Shown here one piece after another: positions 1-8,621 of a DNA stretch of 25,092 nucleotides (positions within the stretch are counted from its first letter, which is position 1; each line of letters begins with the position of its first letter). The position numbers were made by a program, and so were the translations under genes. Below the pieces are notes generated by a model. That model saw only the letters and a list, made by a program, of their open reading frames with translations. It had not been told where the DNA came from and made no database searches. The DNA comes from Syntrophaceae bacterium UBA6109 (lineage in GTDB: Bacteria; Desulfobacterota; Syntrophia; Syntrophales; UBA6109): positions 53,513 to 78,604 of the forward strand of contig DIWJ01000085.1 in the NCBI GenBank assembly GCA_002428445.1, written 5' to 3'.

Positions 1-1
1 G

Positions 2-91
2 AAGAAGGGCAAGAAGCGCATGAAGGTCATCGGAAACGTCACGATCCCGCAAAGCGCCTTCCTGGCGGTCCTGCGCTCGGACAACGACTGA
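2..91 (+). CDS. lepA: Elongation factor 4 (LepA), C-terminal fragment
   Basis: Only the last 29 codons and the stop are present; the gene starts upstream of the window. The reading frame gives a lysine-rich stretch KKGKKRMK followed by GNVTIPQSAFLAVL and an acidic end. This matches the C-terminal tail of LepA/EF4, the ribosome-associated back-translocation GTPase, whose tail is basic and ends with a conserved P-Q-x-A-F-L segment. The next gene on the same strand is hemW, and lepA-hemW adjacency is common in bacteria, which supports the call. The GTPase domains cannot be checked from this fragment. The stop is followed by about 65 nt and then an inverted-repeat element. Confidence 0.85.
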   Translation, partial: KKGKKRMKVIGNVTIPQSAFLAVLRSDND

Positions 92-156
92 TCTCGCTTC
101 GCTTTTGTTAGTGCCTTTGCTGCATCGAGATGCCGAGTATCAGGGGTTTTGCATAA

Positions 157-281
157 CAGGCTGTTCAAAAAGGCCCGGATGCAAGGCCCCCGAAGTTCTG
201 CGCCGTGAGGCGTACTATTTGCGTACGTCGAACGGCGAAGGACGAGGGAAACGCAGCAGACGGGCCTTTTTCAACAGCCTG
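157..281. repeat. Interspersed inverted-repeat element, copy 1 (REP-like)
   Basis: Positions 157-177 and 261-281 are inverted repeats of 21 bases with a single mismatch (20/21). The right arm reads CGGGCCTTTTTCAACAGCC, so the RNA could fold as GC-rich stem ends followed by a T5 run. The interior holds a smaller inverted pair, CGTAC at 211-215 and GTACG at 223-227. The last 30 bases match the right end of a second element at 10011-10040 with two mismatches. No ORF inside looks like a transposase, so this is a non-autonomous palindromic unit. It lies between lepA and hemW and could act as a transcript end or mRNA-stabilising structure for lepA. Confidence 0.75.
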
Positions 282-291
282 AGTGACTCAG

Positions 292-1413
292 ATGATGAAA
301 CCCGGACTCTATATTCACATACCCTTCTGCCTCTCCAAATGTCCCTACTGCACCTTCTATTCCGTTACCGGCAGCGGGCAGCGGGCGGCTTACCTGAAGG
401 CGGCCGTCCGGGAAATGTCCCTGTACCGGGATCTCTTTCCGGCGTTCGACACGATCTACGTGGGGGGAGGAACCCCGTCGCTTCTTTCGATCACGGAAAT
501 GGAGTCCCTGCTGGACGCAGCACGCCGCACCTTCGCCGTCGATCCAGACGCGGAGATCTCCGTCGAGATCAATCCGGCCGACGTCGACGTCTCCTGGCTG
601 AGCAGTCTCTTTCATCTGGGCGTGAACCGCCTCACCATCGGAGTGCAGTCCTTCGAAAACGATATCCTCGATTTTCTCGGCAGGCGGCACGATGCGAAAC
701 GGGCGATGGCGTCCATCGACGAGGCGAGACAGGCAGGCTTCGAAAATATCGGGATCGACCTGATCTACGCCGTCCCCGGCCAGAACCTCGGTCGCTGGGG
801 GAAGACGCTCGACACGGCGTCCAGTCTCGATCTGCCCCACCTGTCGTGCTATGAGCTCCACGTCGCGACCGACACCCCGCTTGGCCAGAAATACCGGGCC
901 GGACGATTCCGTCTTCCCGATGAGGACCTGCAATACGCCTTCTTCATGGAGACGTCCGAAAGGCTGGGCCGGGCCGGCTATCGACAATACGAAGTGTCCA
1001 ATTTCTGCCGCGAGGATGCGGACCGTTCCCGCCACAACAGCAAATACTGGAACCATACGCCCTATCTGGGCATCGGCCCCGCCTCCCATTCCCTTCTTCC
1101 GCCGCGCCGCTGGTGGAACGCCGCTTCCGTTTCACGATACCTGGAAAACCTGCGCATGCGGAAGCGGCCTGTCGCCGGCGATGAAACGCTCGATGCCGGG
1201 CAGCTGGCGCAAGAGGCCCTCTTTCTCGGTTTTCGTACGGCCGACGGCATCGACCTCGTGGATTTCAGGATTCGTTACGGGAGGGATCTGCTGGCTGAAA
1301 AGGGGGATGAGATCAGGCGGCTGGAAAAGGCCGGGTATCTCGAGCGCTCCGGCGACCACCTCCGGCCGACCCGGCGCGGTCTGGCGGTCGCAGATCGACT
1401 GGCTCTACTGTAG
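292..1413 (+). CDS. hemW: HemW-like radical SAM protein (heme chaperone, formerly 'HemN-like coproporphyrinogen III oxidase')
   Basis: Predicted 373-residue radical SAM protein. The N-terminus has YIHIPFC followed by the CxxxCxxC cluster (C13, C17, C20; CLSKCPYC), which binds the [4Fe-4S] cluster that cleaves SAM. GGGTPS and the later GVQSF segment are typical of the HemN/HemW family, and the C-terminal half contains the HemW C-terminal region. The cysteine after CPYC found in true HemN coproporphyrinogen dehydrogenases is absent (CPYCTFYS), so HemW, a heme-binding and heme-delivery protein, is the better call. Length fits the family (about 375-400). Starts are ambiguous: GTG 283, ATG 292 and ATG 295 are in frame and none has a clear Shine-Dalgarno. 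The repeat element ends at 281, directly against the start. Confidence 0.9.
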   Translation: MMKPGLYIHIPFCLSKCPYCTFYSVTGSGQRAAYLKAAVREMSLYRDLFPAFDTIYVGGGTPSLLSITEMESLLDAARRTFAVDPDAEISVEINPADVDVSWLSSLFHLGVNRLTIGVQSFENDILDFLGRRHDAKRAMASIDEARQAGFENIGIDLIYAVPGQNLGRWGKTLDTASSLDLPHLSCYELHVATDTPLGQKYRAGRFRLPDEDLQYAFFMETSERLGRAGYRQYEVSNFCREDADRSRHNSKYWNHTPYLGIGPASHSLLPPRRWWNAASVSRYLENLRMRKRPVAGDETLDAGQLAQEALFLGFRTADGIDLVDFRIRYGRDLLAEKGDEIRRLEKAGYLERSGDHLRPTRRGLAVADRLALL

Positions 1414-1447
1414 TCGGCTGACATTTTTCATTTCCAGACCGGCAGCG

Positions 1448-3160
1448 CTATTCCAGGATTTCGATCCTTTTCTCGCCCTTTTCACGGACCTCGCGCAGAT
1501 GCCGCAGATACTCCGCGAAGACGTCCGCATCGATAAGGCCGGTATCCTGCCGGAACCGCCTCGCCTGCCGGAACGTTCCATAACCGTCGCCGCCGTTGGC
1601 AAGAAAATCGTTCAGCGCGACCCGGTAGATCCCCTTCGCGCGGAGCGGGGCGTGTGTCCCGCCCGGCCCCGGCCGGGAGATTTCGATGACCCTCCGCCCC
1701 TTTGGGGCAGCAAGATTGACGCGCCAACGGATGCCGGCCACATAGGGAAGTCCCGGGTCCGTGTGCCTTCTCGACAGCTGGAATTCGATCCCCTCTTCCA
1801 GCGCCGCGCGAATCTCCGCGCCCGTCAAGTCCAGAAGCACGATCGCGTTCTCGAAGGGCAGCACCTCCACGACGTTCCCCAGCGTAATCAGCCCCTCCCG
1901 CAATTCGGCCCTGACGCCGCCCCAGTTCTGTATGGCGATGGCGCTTCCCGTCTTCCACGCCATCGCCTCCGCAACCAGCGGCCCCGGACCCGTATTGACG
2001 CCGATCCGCAAATCTGTGGCGGCCCTCGCAACCTCGGTTTTTCTCACCCCTTCCAGACCCTGCCTGTAGGGCGCGAGAAAAGCCTCGGCGCCTTCCTCTT
2101 CCCGGAAAAAACCGAAGGGTCCCCGATCGGTCAGTGCGCGCACGATCCTTTGCCCGTCCCCGCCGCCGCTCTCGACCGCCTTCCCGTTGCGGACGAAGCC
2201 GGTCCCGGCCACGAACAGGGGCCGCGCACGATGCGTCTCAACCTCTCCCCGTCCGTTGAATTCGACATCCAGGACACCCAGCACCATCCCCCACTTCCAG
2301 GCGTGAACCACCAGCGTTTCCGCCCCGCCGGGGCCGCGGACGACGGTCGGATATTCGCCCCTGACTTCCAGACCGAGGTCGCGAAGCGCCGCGCCGCCCA
2401 GAAGGGTGTGGGAGTGCCCGCCGACGATGACGTCGATGCCGCGAACCCGCCGGGCAAGCTGGATGTCTTCGTCGTAGCCGATATGGGAAAGAACGACGAT
2501 CTTGTCGATTCCCTTTGCCTCCAGTGCCTCCACCGCGCGTCGAACCGCGGGAAGGACTGCCTGGAAAACGACGGACCGGCCGGGTTTGGAGATGACCGGC
2601 GTGTCCGGAGTCGTGACCCCGACGATCCCCACCCGATCGTTTCCGTAGTGCTTGATCGTAAAGGGCATTACACGCTCTGCAAGACGCCCGCCCTGGGGAA
2701 AGCGGACATTCGCCGCCAGGATGGGGAATTCCGCCTCATCGAGCATGCGGGCCAGAACCTCCGGTCCCTTGTCGAATTCATGGTTGCCCAGCGTCATGGC
2801 CTCCACGCCGAGGAGGTTGAGGAAACGGAAATCAGCTTCCCCGCGGTAGGCATTGAAATACAAGGTACCCTGCACGGCATCACCGGCGTGCAGAAGCAGC
2901 CGGTTTCCCGATTCGGCACGCAGTTCCTTCAATGCCGCGGCCAGGCGTGGGAATCCCCCCAGAAGAATGCCCGTCCGGTCCCCTTCGACCCGGAGCGTCC
3001 GCACCGTCGGTTCAAGGTGGGAATGGGTATCGTTGATGTGGATCACGGAAAGGCGCAGCGGCTCCCGCGCCAGGGCGAGGTTCGTGGAACACAGCAGCGC
3101 GGAGAGGACGATCCCGAGAAGGACGCCGCGGAGAACCGGAAAGGGCCGGAAGCTCTTCAT
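1448..3160 (-). CDS. Secreted 5'-nucleotidase / 2',3'-cyclic phosphodiesterase family protein (UshA-like)
   Basis: Predicted 570-residue exported metallophosphoesterase. Residues 1-31 form a Sec signal peptide: basic start, hydrophobic core, ALA cut site before REPLR. The N-terminal calcineurin-like domain carries the dimetal motifs D44-T-H46-S-H48, G93-D94, G125-N126-H127-E128 and a later GGHSHTLL. The C-terminal 5'-nucleotidase domain has NWGGVRAE and the substrate-site segment NDFLANGGDGY. It should release phosphate from nucleotides in the periplasm; the exact substrate (nucleotide, cyclic nucleotide or UDP-sugar) cannot be told. Its ATG overlaps the stop of the upstream HAD phosphatase gene as ATGA, so the two are probably translationally coupled. 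It converges on hemW, whose stop is only 34 nt away, and no clear terminator lies between them. Confidence 0.9.
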   Translation of the reverse strand: MKSFRPFPVLRGVLLGIVLSALLCSTNLALAREPLRLSVIHINDTHSHLEPTVRTLRVEGDRTGILLGGFPRLAAALKELRAESGNRLLLHAGDAVQGTLYFNAYRGEADFRFLNLLGVEAMTLGNHEFDKGPEVLARMLDEAEFPILAANVRFPQGGRLAERVMPFTIKHYGNDRVGIVGVTTPDTPVISKPGRSVVFQAVLPAVRRAVEALEAKGIDKIVVLSHIGYDEDIQLARRVRGIDVIVGGHSHTLLGGAALRDLGLEVRGEYPTVVRGPGGAETLVVHAWKWGMVLGVLDVEFNGRGEVETHRARPLFVAGTGFVRNGKAVESGGGDGQRIVRALTDRGPFGFFREEEGAEAFLAPYRQGLEGVRKTEVARAATDLRIGVNTGPGPLVAEAMAWKTGSAIAIQNWGGVRAELREGLITLGNVVEVLPFENAIVLLDLTGAEIRAALEEGIEFQLSRRHTDPGLPYVAGIRWRVNLAAPKGRRVIEISRPGPGGTHAPLRAKGIYRVALNDFLANGGDGYGTFRQARRFRQDTGLIDADVFAEYLRHLREVREKGEKRIEILE

Positions 3161-3894
3161 GACCGGCGCGCTTCCCGCGGCGGGCGGGCCGCTCGCAGGG
3201 CATCGATCACGTGGCCGAAATGTTCATAGCGGGTGCAGGACGTCCCGTTCCGCATGCAGGCCTCGTAGAGGACTCCCTTGGCGAAGACCCAGTCCGCCTC
3301 CCGCGCCGGGCAGATGTCGGAAAAACCGTCGCCTACGTAGACGACGGTATCGTAGGAAGCGCGGCAGCGGCGGAGAATTCCGCTCTTGCAGGTGCCGCAG
3401 GAACCGCATTCGCTGCTGTGGGGGAAATCGATGTCCAGCGCCTCCTCTTTTCCGAAGGACAGGCGGTTTGCGTAATAATCGATCCCCTGCAGATCGAATT
3501 GCTCCAGGAAGGCCTCGATGTAAAAATCAAGACCGTCGGAGAGGATCATCACATCCATGTCCTGCTCGCGGCAGAACCGGACGAATGCTGGAAATTCCGG
3601 ATCGAGGCGCGCATTCTTCCGGACGAAATCCGTCATCCCCTGCCGGGAGCCGCGGAGGATCGGCGTCAGCATCCGATAGGCCTCCAAAGAGCCGATTTCC
3701 CGGGCGCAGTAGGCGCGATCGATCTCTTTCCACTTCGTGCGGGAAAAGCGATTGAGAATCGCATTGCCCATATCCACGGTGCAGACCGTGCCGTCGAAAT
3801 CGCAGACGGCGAGGGCCCGGCCGCCCGGAAGCGGACTAACCCGGTCCAAGACCCCTGAGGTCGCGCGATTCCGCTGCATCGGAGAGCTACGCAT
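3157..3894 (-). CDS. MtnX-like HAD-superfamily phosphatase
   Basis: Predicted 245-residue cytosolic HAD phosphatase. Motif I is D32-F-D34-G-T-V (nucleophile and acid/base), motif II SDG at 119-121, and motif IV VGDGFSD at 187-193. A cysteine-rich insert C163-G-S-C166-G-T-C169-K sits before motif IV. A similar CxxCxxCK segment is typical of MtnX/phosphoserine-phosphatase-like enzymes and may bind metal. MtnX dephosphorylates a methionine-salvage intermediate, but no other mtn gene is nearby, so the substrate is open. Start ATG 3894 has a CGGAA Shine-Dalgarno about 6 nt upstream and overlaps the preceding membrane-protein gene by 8 bp. The downstream 5'-nucleotidase starts within its stop codon, so the two phosphatases are probably co-expressed. 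Confidence 0.8.
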   Translation of the reverse strand: MRSSPMQRNRATSGVLDRVSPLPGGRALAVCDFDGTVCTVDMGNAILNRFSRTKWKEIDRAYCAREIGSLEAYRMLTPILRGSRQGMTDFVRKNARLDPEFPAFVRFCREQDMDVMILSDGLDFYIEAFLEQFDLQGIDYYANRLSFGKEEALDIDFPHSSECGSCGTCKSGILRRCRASYDTVVYVGDGFSDICPAREADWVFAKGVLYEACMRNGTSCTRYEHFGHVIDALRAARPPREARRS

Positions 3895-4234
3895 CGAAAT
3901 TCCGATCGTCTTTATCCCGATCGCCCTGAAAGTACTTTCTCAGAATGAAGACGCCCAGAAGGATCATCAGGACGGGCAGGAGATAAACCGCAACGACGTG
4001 GAGGTTGATATCCCAGGTCTCCACCAGGAAAAACAGAATCCCGATGGCTCCGATGAGCCAGCCGCCGACATCCTTCACCCGCTGGATCAGCGCCCCGGCG
4101 GCGATGACGATGAGCAGGATCGGCCAGCTCTTGTCGAAGCCGAAACTCGTCACCTGATGAAGAAAGATCAGCACCCCCAGGGTGATGAGAATCAAACCGC
4201 CCGTGAGGACGTTCTTCCCTTTCCGTTCTTCCAC
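3887..4234 (-). CDS. Small multi-helix membrane protein (LiaF N-terminal/DUF5668-like)
   Basis: Predicted 115-residue inner-membrane protein. About four hydrophobic helices follow one another: LTGGLILITLGVLIFL, the WPILLIVIAAGALIQ segment, WLIGAIGILFFLVE and VYLLPVLMILLGVFIL. A charged tail (KYFQGDRDKDDRNFDA) follows. The paired 'GGLILI.LGV.FL' and 'WP.LLI..G' pattern is typical of the N-terminal transmembrane module of LiaF-like and DUF5668 proteins; no catalytic motif is seen. The start is GTG 4234, preceded by a strong GGGAGGTG Shine-Dalgarno; a longer in-frame ORF begins at 4282 but lacks a site. It lies 78 nt after the slipin gene, so it may join the NfeD/slipin membrane functions. Function unknown. 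Confidence 0.75.
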   Translation of the reverse strand: MEERKGKNVLTGGLILITLGVLIFLHQVTSFGFDKSWPILLIVIAAGALIQRVKDVGGWLIGAIGILFFLVETWDINLHVVAVYLLPVLMILLGVFILRKYFQGDRDKDDRNFDA

Positions 4235-4312
4235 CGCGCACCTCCCGAATCCCCGTCGAGCCGCCCGCTCCGGGGCAATCACGACCCTGCAGTCCCCGAA
4301 GTCCCGGCGATC

Positions 4313-5068
4313 CTACTTGCCCTCCGCCAGTTTCAGGAAGGGGCGGAAGAGATCGATCGGGATGGGGAAGACCGTCGTCGAGTTGTTCTCGGCCGCGATC
4401 TGGTTCAGCGTCTGGAGATAGCGCAGCTGCAGCGACATGGGCTGGGTCTCCATCAGCGCGGCCGCTTCGATCAGTTTCTGCGCCGCCTGGAATTCGCCCT
4501 CGGCATTGATGACCTTCGCCCGCCGCTCCCTCTCGGCCTCGGCCTGCTTCGCCATCGCGCGTTTCATCTCTTCCGGCAGGTCGATGTGCTTGACTTCAAC
4601 CACAGACACCTTGATGCCCCAGGGGTCGGTGCTCCGGTCCAGAATCTCCTGGATTTGGAGATTAATTTTGTCCCGCTCGGAGAGGATCTCGTCCAGTTCG
4701 ACCTGGCCACAGACGCTCCGCAGGGTCGTCTGGGCGAGCTGGGAGGTGGCGTAGAGGTAGTTCTCCACGCTCACGACGGCGTTGTTTGCGTCGATGACGC
4801 GGAAGTAGACGACCGCATTCACCTTGATCGACACGTTGTCCTTGGTGATGACATCCTGGGACGGCACATCCATCGTAATCGTCCGCATGTCCACCTTGAC
4901 CATCCGGTCGACAATCGGTATCAGGATGATGAGACCCGGACCTTTCGTATCGATGATCCGGCCGAGGCGGAAGATCACGCCCCGTTCGTACTCGTTGAGA
5001 ATCCGGATGGCGGATGCCAGGAACATGACGACCAGGACGACGACGACAATAATGGGTATTGAAAACAT
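4313..5068 (-). CDS. Slipin (stomatin/SPFH family membrane scaffold)
   Basis: Predicted 251-residue SPFH protein. Residues 3-22 form one N-terminal membrane anchor. The stomatin signature follows: [30 protein letters not shown] and [15 protein letters not shown], then an Ala/Glu-rich coiled-coil region ([20 protein letters not shown]) and a proline/hydrophobic C-terminus. Slipins assemble into membrane-bound rings or microdomains and in archaea are cleaved by the NfeD protease encoded next door. That gene lies 29 nt upstream here, so the pair is the well-known NfeD-stomatin partnership. The start has a strong AGGAGG Shine-Dalgarno (complement of 5073-5080). Length and motif order are standard, and nothing suggests truncation. 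Confidence 0.92.
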   Translation of the reverse strand: MFSIPIIVVVVLVVMFLASAIRILNEYERGVIFRLGRIIDTKGPGLIILIPIVDRMVKVDMRTITMDVPSQDVITKDNVSIKVNAVVYFRVIDANNAVVSVENYLYATSQLAQTTLRSVCGQVELDEILSERDKINLQIQEILDRSTDPWGIKVSVVEVKHIDLPEEMKRAMAKQAEAERERRAKVINAEGEFQAAQKLIEAAALMETQPMSLQLRYLQTLNQIAAENNSTTVFPIPIDLFRPFLKLAEGK

Positions 5069-5097
5069 AAAAGTCCTCCTTGCTCTCGACGTTGTAT

Positions 5098-6474
5098 TTA
5101 TAGCTTTTCAACCTTAAGCCGCAGTTTTTCCACGGCCGTTACCCTGACCGCGGAGCTCTTCGATATCGGCACATCACTGAAGGCGTTCCAGTACTCTCCC
5201 TGGACCGAAACCTTCCCTTCGGCGGCGATATCGGTGATGGCGGTCCCCTTTATCCCGATCATCTCCTCGCTGCCCGTGCGCTTCCTTCTTCTCTGGGCCT
5301 TGATCACCAGCCCGACAATGGCGATGAAAAACAGCGACGTGACGGCGACGGCGGGAAACAGCACGCTCAAAGACACGCGCATGGCCGGCTCCGGCGTCTC
5401 AAAAAGCATCATGGAGCCGATCGTCAGCGACACGATGCCTCCAACACTCAGGATTCCATGGCTCACGACCTTCACCTCGGCGATGAAAAGAATCACGGCG
5501 AACAGGATCAGCAGAACGCCGGCGAAATTGACGGGCAATGTCTGCAATGCGAAGAAAGCGAGGATCAGTGACAGCCCGCCGATCACACCCGGCAGAACCA
5601 CGCCCGGATTGGCAAATTCGAAGTAGAGCCCTGCCAGGCCCACGAGGAGCAGGATGTAGGCGATGTTCGGATCGCTGATGGTCGTCAGGATGCGCTGGCG
5701 CAGCCCCATCTCTTTGTATTGAAGCACGGCATCCCGGGTCGCCAGTGCCCTCCTGCCCGACGGCAGTTCGACTGTGCGGCCGTCCATCGCTGCCAGCAGA
5801 CTCCGGATGTCAGGGCTCACAAGGTCGATCACCTTCAGGCGCAGGGCGTCTTCCGCGGTCACGGACTCGCTTTTCTTCACCGCCCGTTCCACCCAGTCCG
5901 CGTTGCGCTGCCGTTTGGCGGCGATGCCCCGCGCATAGGCGACAGCATCGTTCTCCACCTTCTTGGCCATGACCTTGTCCATCTGCCCGATCCCGATTCC
6001 CACCGGATGCGCGGCCCCGATGTTCGTCCCCGGCGCCATCGCCGCCACATGGGCGGAAATGGTGATGATGACCCCCGCCGAGGCCGCCCTGGCCCCGGAC
6101 GGCGACACATAGACGATCACCGGCAGCGGCGCGTTCAGTATCCCCTTGGCGATATCCCGCATCGCCGAGTCCAGGCCTCCGGGCGTGTCCAATTGAAGGA
6201 TAATACCGTCCGATCCGGTTCGGGCGGATTCCTCGATATTCTTGAGGATATACTCTGTCACGGGAGGGGTAATCGCGGCGTTCACCGTGATCACGTCATA
6301 GACGGGTCTCACCGCGGCGCCCTGCAGATCCGCCGCCGGGAAAAGCAGCACCACCGCAAAAAAGATCGTCACACCGAGATCCTTCGCGATCTCGGCGAGA
6401 AAATGTCCTTTCCCGCCGAAGTCACCCGGCCGGCCATGTCTTCCACCGCCCGTCGCGACAACCGTGGTTCTCAT
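5098..6474 (-). CDS. NfeD-family membrane-bound serine protease (long form)
   Basis: Predicted 458-residue protein. A hydrophobic export/anchor segment lies near residues 33-48. A ClpP/crotonase-fold protease domain spans about 58-230: D96-TPGG oxyanion region, S132 in ARAASAG as nucleophile, and K171/K172 in the KKVENDA segment as the likely general-base lysine of the Ser-Lys dyad. Four to five transmembrane helices follow (about 280-395), then a C-terminal OB-fold NfeD domain with IGIKGTA and KVSVQGEYW. It is the long (NfeD1b) type that degrades stomatin-like partners, and the slipin gene is immediately downstream. Start ATG 6474 sits 1 nt after the uracil-DNA glycosylase stop, and its GGAGG site is inside the end of that gene, which suggests coupled translation. 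Confidence 0.9.
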   Translation of the reverse strand: MRTTVVATGGGRHGRPGDFGGKGHFLAEIAKDLGVTIFFAVVLLFPAADLQGAAVRPVYDVITVNAAITPPVTEYILKNIEESARTGSDGIILQLDTPGGLDSAMRDIAKGILNAPLPVIVYVSPSGARAASAGVIITISAHVAAMAPGTNIGAAHPVGIGIGQMDKVMAKKVENDAVAYARGIAAKRQRNADWVERAVKKSESVTAEDALRLKVIDLVSPDIRSLLAAMDGRTVELPSGRRALATRDAVLQYKEMGLRQRILTTISDPNIAYILLLVGLAGLYFEFANPGVVLPGVIGGLSLILAFFALQTLPVNFAGVLLILFAVILFIAEVKVVSHGILSVGGIVSLTIGSMMLFETPEPAMRVSLSVLFPAVAVTSLFFIAIVGLVIKAQRRRKRTGSEEMIGIKGTAITDIAAEGKVSVQGEYWNAFSDVPISKSSAVRVTAVEKLRLKVEKL

Positions 6475-6475
6475 C

Positions 6476-7219
6476 TCAGGCCTCCAATTCTTTCATGATC
6501 ATCTGCACATCCTGCCAGACCAGCTTCTTCGCATCCGGGTTGCGCAGGAGATATGCCGGATGATAGGTCGGCATCACGCGGATTCCATGGTAATTCTGGA
6601 AACGTCCCCGCAAGGCCGTAATCGGGCTTTCCGTCTTCAGCAGCGTCCGGGCGGCAAAGCTCCCCAGTGCGCAGATAAACTTTGGCGAGATCGCCTGGAG
6701 TTGCCGGATGAGAAAAGGCTCACAGGCGGCAATCTCATCGGGCTGGGGATTCCGGTTTCCCGGCGGACGGCATTTCAGGATATTGCAGATATAGACGTCC
6801 TCGCGTTTCAGTCCCATGGCCAGAACGATCTTGGTCAGGAGTTGTCCCGCCCTCCCCACGAAAGGCCGCCCCTTTTCGTCTTCATCGGCCCCCGGCGCCT
6901 CGCCCACGAAGACGAGATCGGCATGAGGGTTGCCCTCTCCAAACACGAGATTCTTTCTCCCTTTTCCCAGAGGACAGCGATGGCAGTTCTCCATCTCTTC
7001 GCGGATGGCCGCCAACCCGTCCGGCGATCCCGAAGCGCCGCGGGAAACCTTCGGACGAACCGCCTGGCTCCGCGGGGATAAGGATTTCTTCGACCGTCTG
7101 CGCCCCCGTTCCCCGCCGCCGATTTGCGCGATCAGGGAACGCCTGGCGGCGCGCACGATTTCGAGCAATTCGCCCCTGGTGTCGGGGCCGCCTGCGGCCT
7201 TCGCGTCATGACCGGACAT
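6476..7219 (-). CDS. Uracil-DNA glycosylase, family 4 (Fe-S type)
   Basis: Predicted 247 residues from ATG 7219; an upstream in-frame start at 7255 lies deeper in coaBC. It removes uracil from DNA during base-excision repair. Motif A GEAPG with EDEKGRPFVGRAG (from about residue 106) and motif B HPAYLLRNP (H220) are those of family-4 enzymes. The four [4Fe-4S] cysteines appear as C79-x2-C82 and C150-x15-C166. The first 70 or so residues are an unusual basic, Gly/Arg/Ser-rich extension before the catalytic domain. The start has AGGA about 8 nt upstream and overlaps the end of coaBC by 14 bp, so it is read in the same operon. Confidence 0.9.
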   Translation of the reverse strand: MSGHDAKAAGGPDTRGELLEIVRAARRSLIAQIGGGERGRRRSKKSLSPRSQAVRPKVSRGASGSPDGLAAIREEMENCHRCPLGKGRKNLVFGEGNPHADLVFVGEAPGADEDEKGRPFVGRAGQLLTKIVLAMGLKREDVYICNILKCRPPGNRNPQPDEIAACEPFLIRQLQAISPKFICALGSFAARTLLKTESPITALRGRFQNYHGIRVMPTYHPAYLLRNPDAKKLVWQDVQMIMKELEA

Positions 7220-8399
7220 AGGCTGAAATCCTGTCGAGGATGCGGTCGGCCGCATCCTTCTTATCCATCAGCGGAAGCTCCTGCAGGCCGCCGTCCCGAT
7301 CGATGATGGAGATGACGTTGGTGTCGCCCTCGAAGCCGGCGCCTTCACGGGAAAGGTCATTGGCGACGATCAGGTCCATGTTCTTGTCTTTCATCTTTTT
7401 CCTTGCCCTTGCAAGCAGATCTTCCGTTTCCATCGCGAACCCGACGAGGATCTTCTTGCCTTTCTTCCTGCCCAGCGACGCGATGATGTCCGGGTTTCTC
7501 TCCAGGCGGAGCATCAGCGGTCCTTTCCCCTTTTTGATCTTGCTGCCGGAAGGCTCTGCCGGCCGGTAGTCGGCCACGGCGGCCGCTTTGATGACAACGT
7601 CCGCATCTGCAAAGCGTTCCATGACGGCGTCGTGCATCTGCAGGGCGGAAGAGACGGAGATCAGCCTCACGCCCCGGGGAGGCGCAAGAACAGACGGTCC
7701 GCTGACAAGGGTTACGTCAGCCCCCCTCCGCCGCGCCATGCGGGCCAGCGCGTACCCCATTTTCCCCGAGGACAGGTTGGTGATGAAGCGAACAGGGTCC
7801 AGAGGTTCGCGCGTCGGTCCGGCTGTAACAAGCATCCTGCATCCGGCAAGGTCCTTCGGCGTCAGGAGTGCCTCCATCTCCTCGACGATGTCCTCGATCT
7901 CCGGAAGCCGCCCGACGCCGACCGACTTGCAGGCCAGTTCGCCGCTGGCGGGCTCCAGGAAAGCGTAACCGTGCCGCCGCAATTTCTCCATGTTCTCCCG
8001 GACGATCCCGTTTTCGTACATCCCCGTATTCATTGCCGGGCAGACCAGGACCGGGGCCTTCATTGCCATGAGAACCGCGCTCAAGAGATCGTCCGCGATC
8101 CCGGAGGCGAGCTTGCCGATGCAGTTGGCCGTCGCCGGGGCGACGATGGCGATTTGCGCATCTTCAGCGAGCGCCACATGCGCGATATCCGCCTCGCGCA
8201 CAAGCGTAAACAATTCCGTATAAACGGGATTCCCCGACAGCGTCTGGAGGGTAAGCGGCGTCAGAAACTCCATGGCGCTCTTCGTCATCACGACCTTCAC
8301 GGACGCTTCGCGTTTCACGAGGGCACGCACGAGCTCCGCGGATTTATAGGCCGCGATCCCGCCCGTTACCCCCATCAACACCCGCTTGTGCCTGAGCAT
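7206..8399 (-). CDS. coaBC: Bifunctional phosphopantothenoylcysteine decarboxylase / phosphopantothenate-cysteine ligase
   Basis: Predicted 397-residue coenzyme A biosynthesis enzyme. The N-terminal CoaC flavoprotein half has VTGGIAAYKS, catalytic H74 (IAHVALA), PAMNTGMY at 121-128 and C157 in the GELACKSVG lid. The C-terminal CoaB half has VTAGPTREPLDPVRFITN, KAAAVADYRP and a KIKK lysine motif (from K287). Together they convert 4'-phosphopantothenate plus cysteine (CTP-dependent in most bacteria) to 4'-phosphopantetheine. ATG 8399 is preferred because GAGG lies 9 nt upstream; TTG at 8408 is too close to that site. It is the first gene of a seven-gene minus-strand run and has a likely promoter at 8461-8489. 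Confidence 0.96.
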   Translation of the reverse strand: MLRHKRVLMGVTGGIAAYKSAELVRALVKREASVKVVMTKSAMEFLTPLTLQTLSGNPVYTELFTLVREADIAHVALAEDAQIAIVAPATANCIGKLASGIADDLLSAVLMAMKAPVLVCPAMNTGMYENGIVRENMEKLRRHGYAFLEPASGELACKSVGVGRLPEIEDIVEEMEALLTPKDLAGCRMLVTAGPTREPLDPVRFITNLSSGKMGYALARMARRRGADVTLVSGPSVLAPPRGVRLISVSSALQMHDAVMERFADADVVIKAAAVADYRPAEPSGSKIKKGKGPLMLRLERNPDIIASLGRKKGKKILVGFAMETEDLLARARKKMKDKNMDLIVANDLSREGAGFEGDTNVISIIDRDGGLQELPLMDKKDAADRILDRISAYVRS

Positions 8400-8460
8400 G
8401 ATGTTCAACCTCGATCATTCGGAAAATATTCGGAAACTCCGTCAGTGCAATGACGTTTTT

Positions 8461-8489
8461 ACTATAGCAATTCCGCCCATCGACTGCAA
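8461..8489 (-). promoter_or_regulatory. Candidate sigma70-type promoter for the coaBC operon
   Basis: On the minus strand a TTGCAG (-35-like, 3/6) and TATAGT (-10, 5/6) are separated by exactly 17 nt. The predicted start is near 8454, giving a leader of about 55 nt before the coaBC ATG at 8399. The -35 box is weak, so this rests mainly on the -10, the spacing and the divergent intergenic position. Confidence 0.45.
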
Positions 8490-8560
8490 GGCCAGAATGC
8501 CCGGCGAATCGCGTTTCCGAGGTATTCTGCAGAGAGGAATTCCGGGCGGACGGTTTCGAC

Positions 8561-8589
8561 TTGATAATTCGGCGGCGACCCATTATAGA
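8561..8589 (+). promoter_or_regulatory. Candidate sigma70-type promoter for the M23 peptidase gene
   Basis: TTGATA (5/6) and TATAGA (4/6) are separated by 17 nt. The predicted start near 8596 gives a leader of about 26 nt that includes the GGAAGGA ribosome site 7 nt before ATG 8622. The 222-bp gap between 8400 and 8621 therefore holds back-to-back promoters and nothing else I can support. Confidence 0.5.
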
Positions 8590-8621
8590 CGGTAGACCGA
8601 ATTCTTGGGAAGGACACCTCC

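Noticed and set aside
851..3229. Long open frame of 792 codons on the plus strand
   Set aside because: It runs antisense over the 5'-nucleotidase gene and part of hemW, has Arg/Pro-rich random composition and matches no family; it is a GC-bias shadow.
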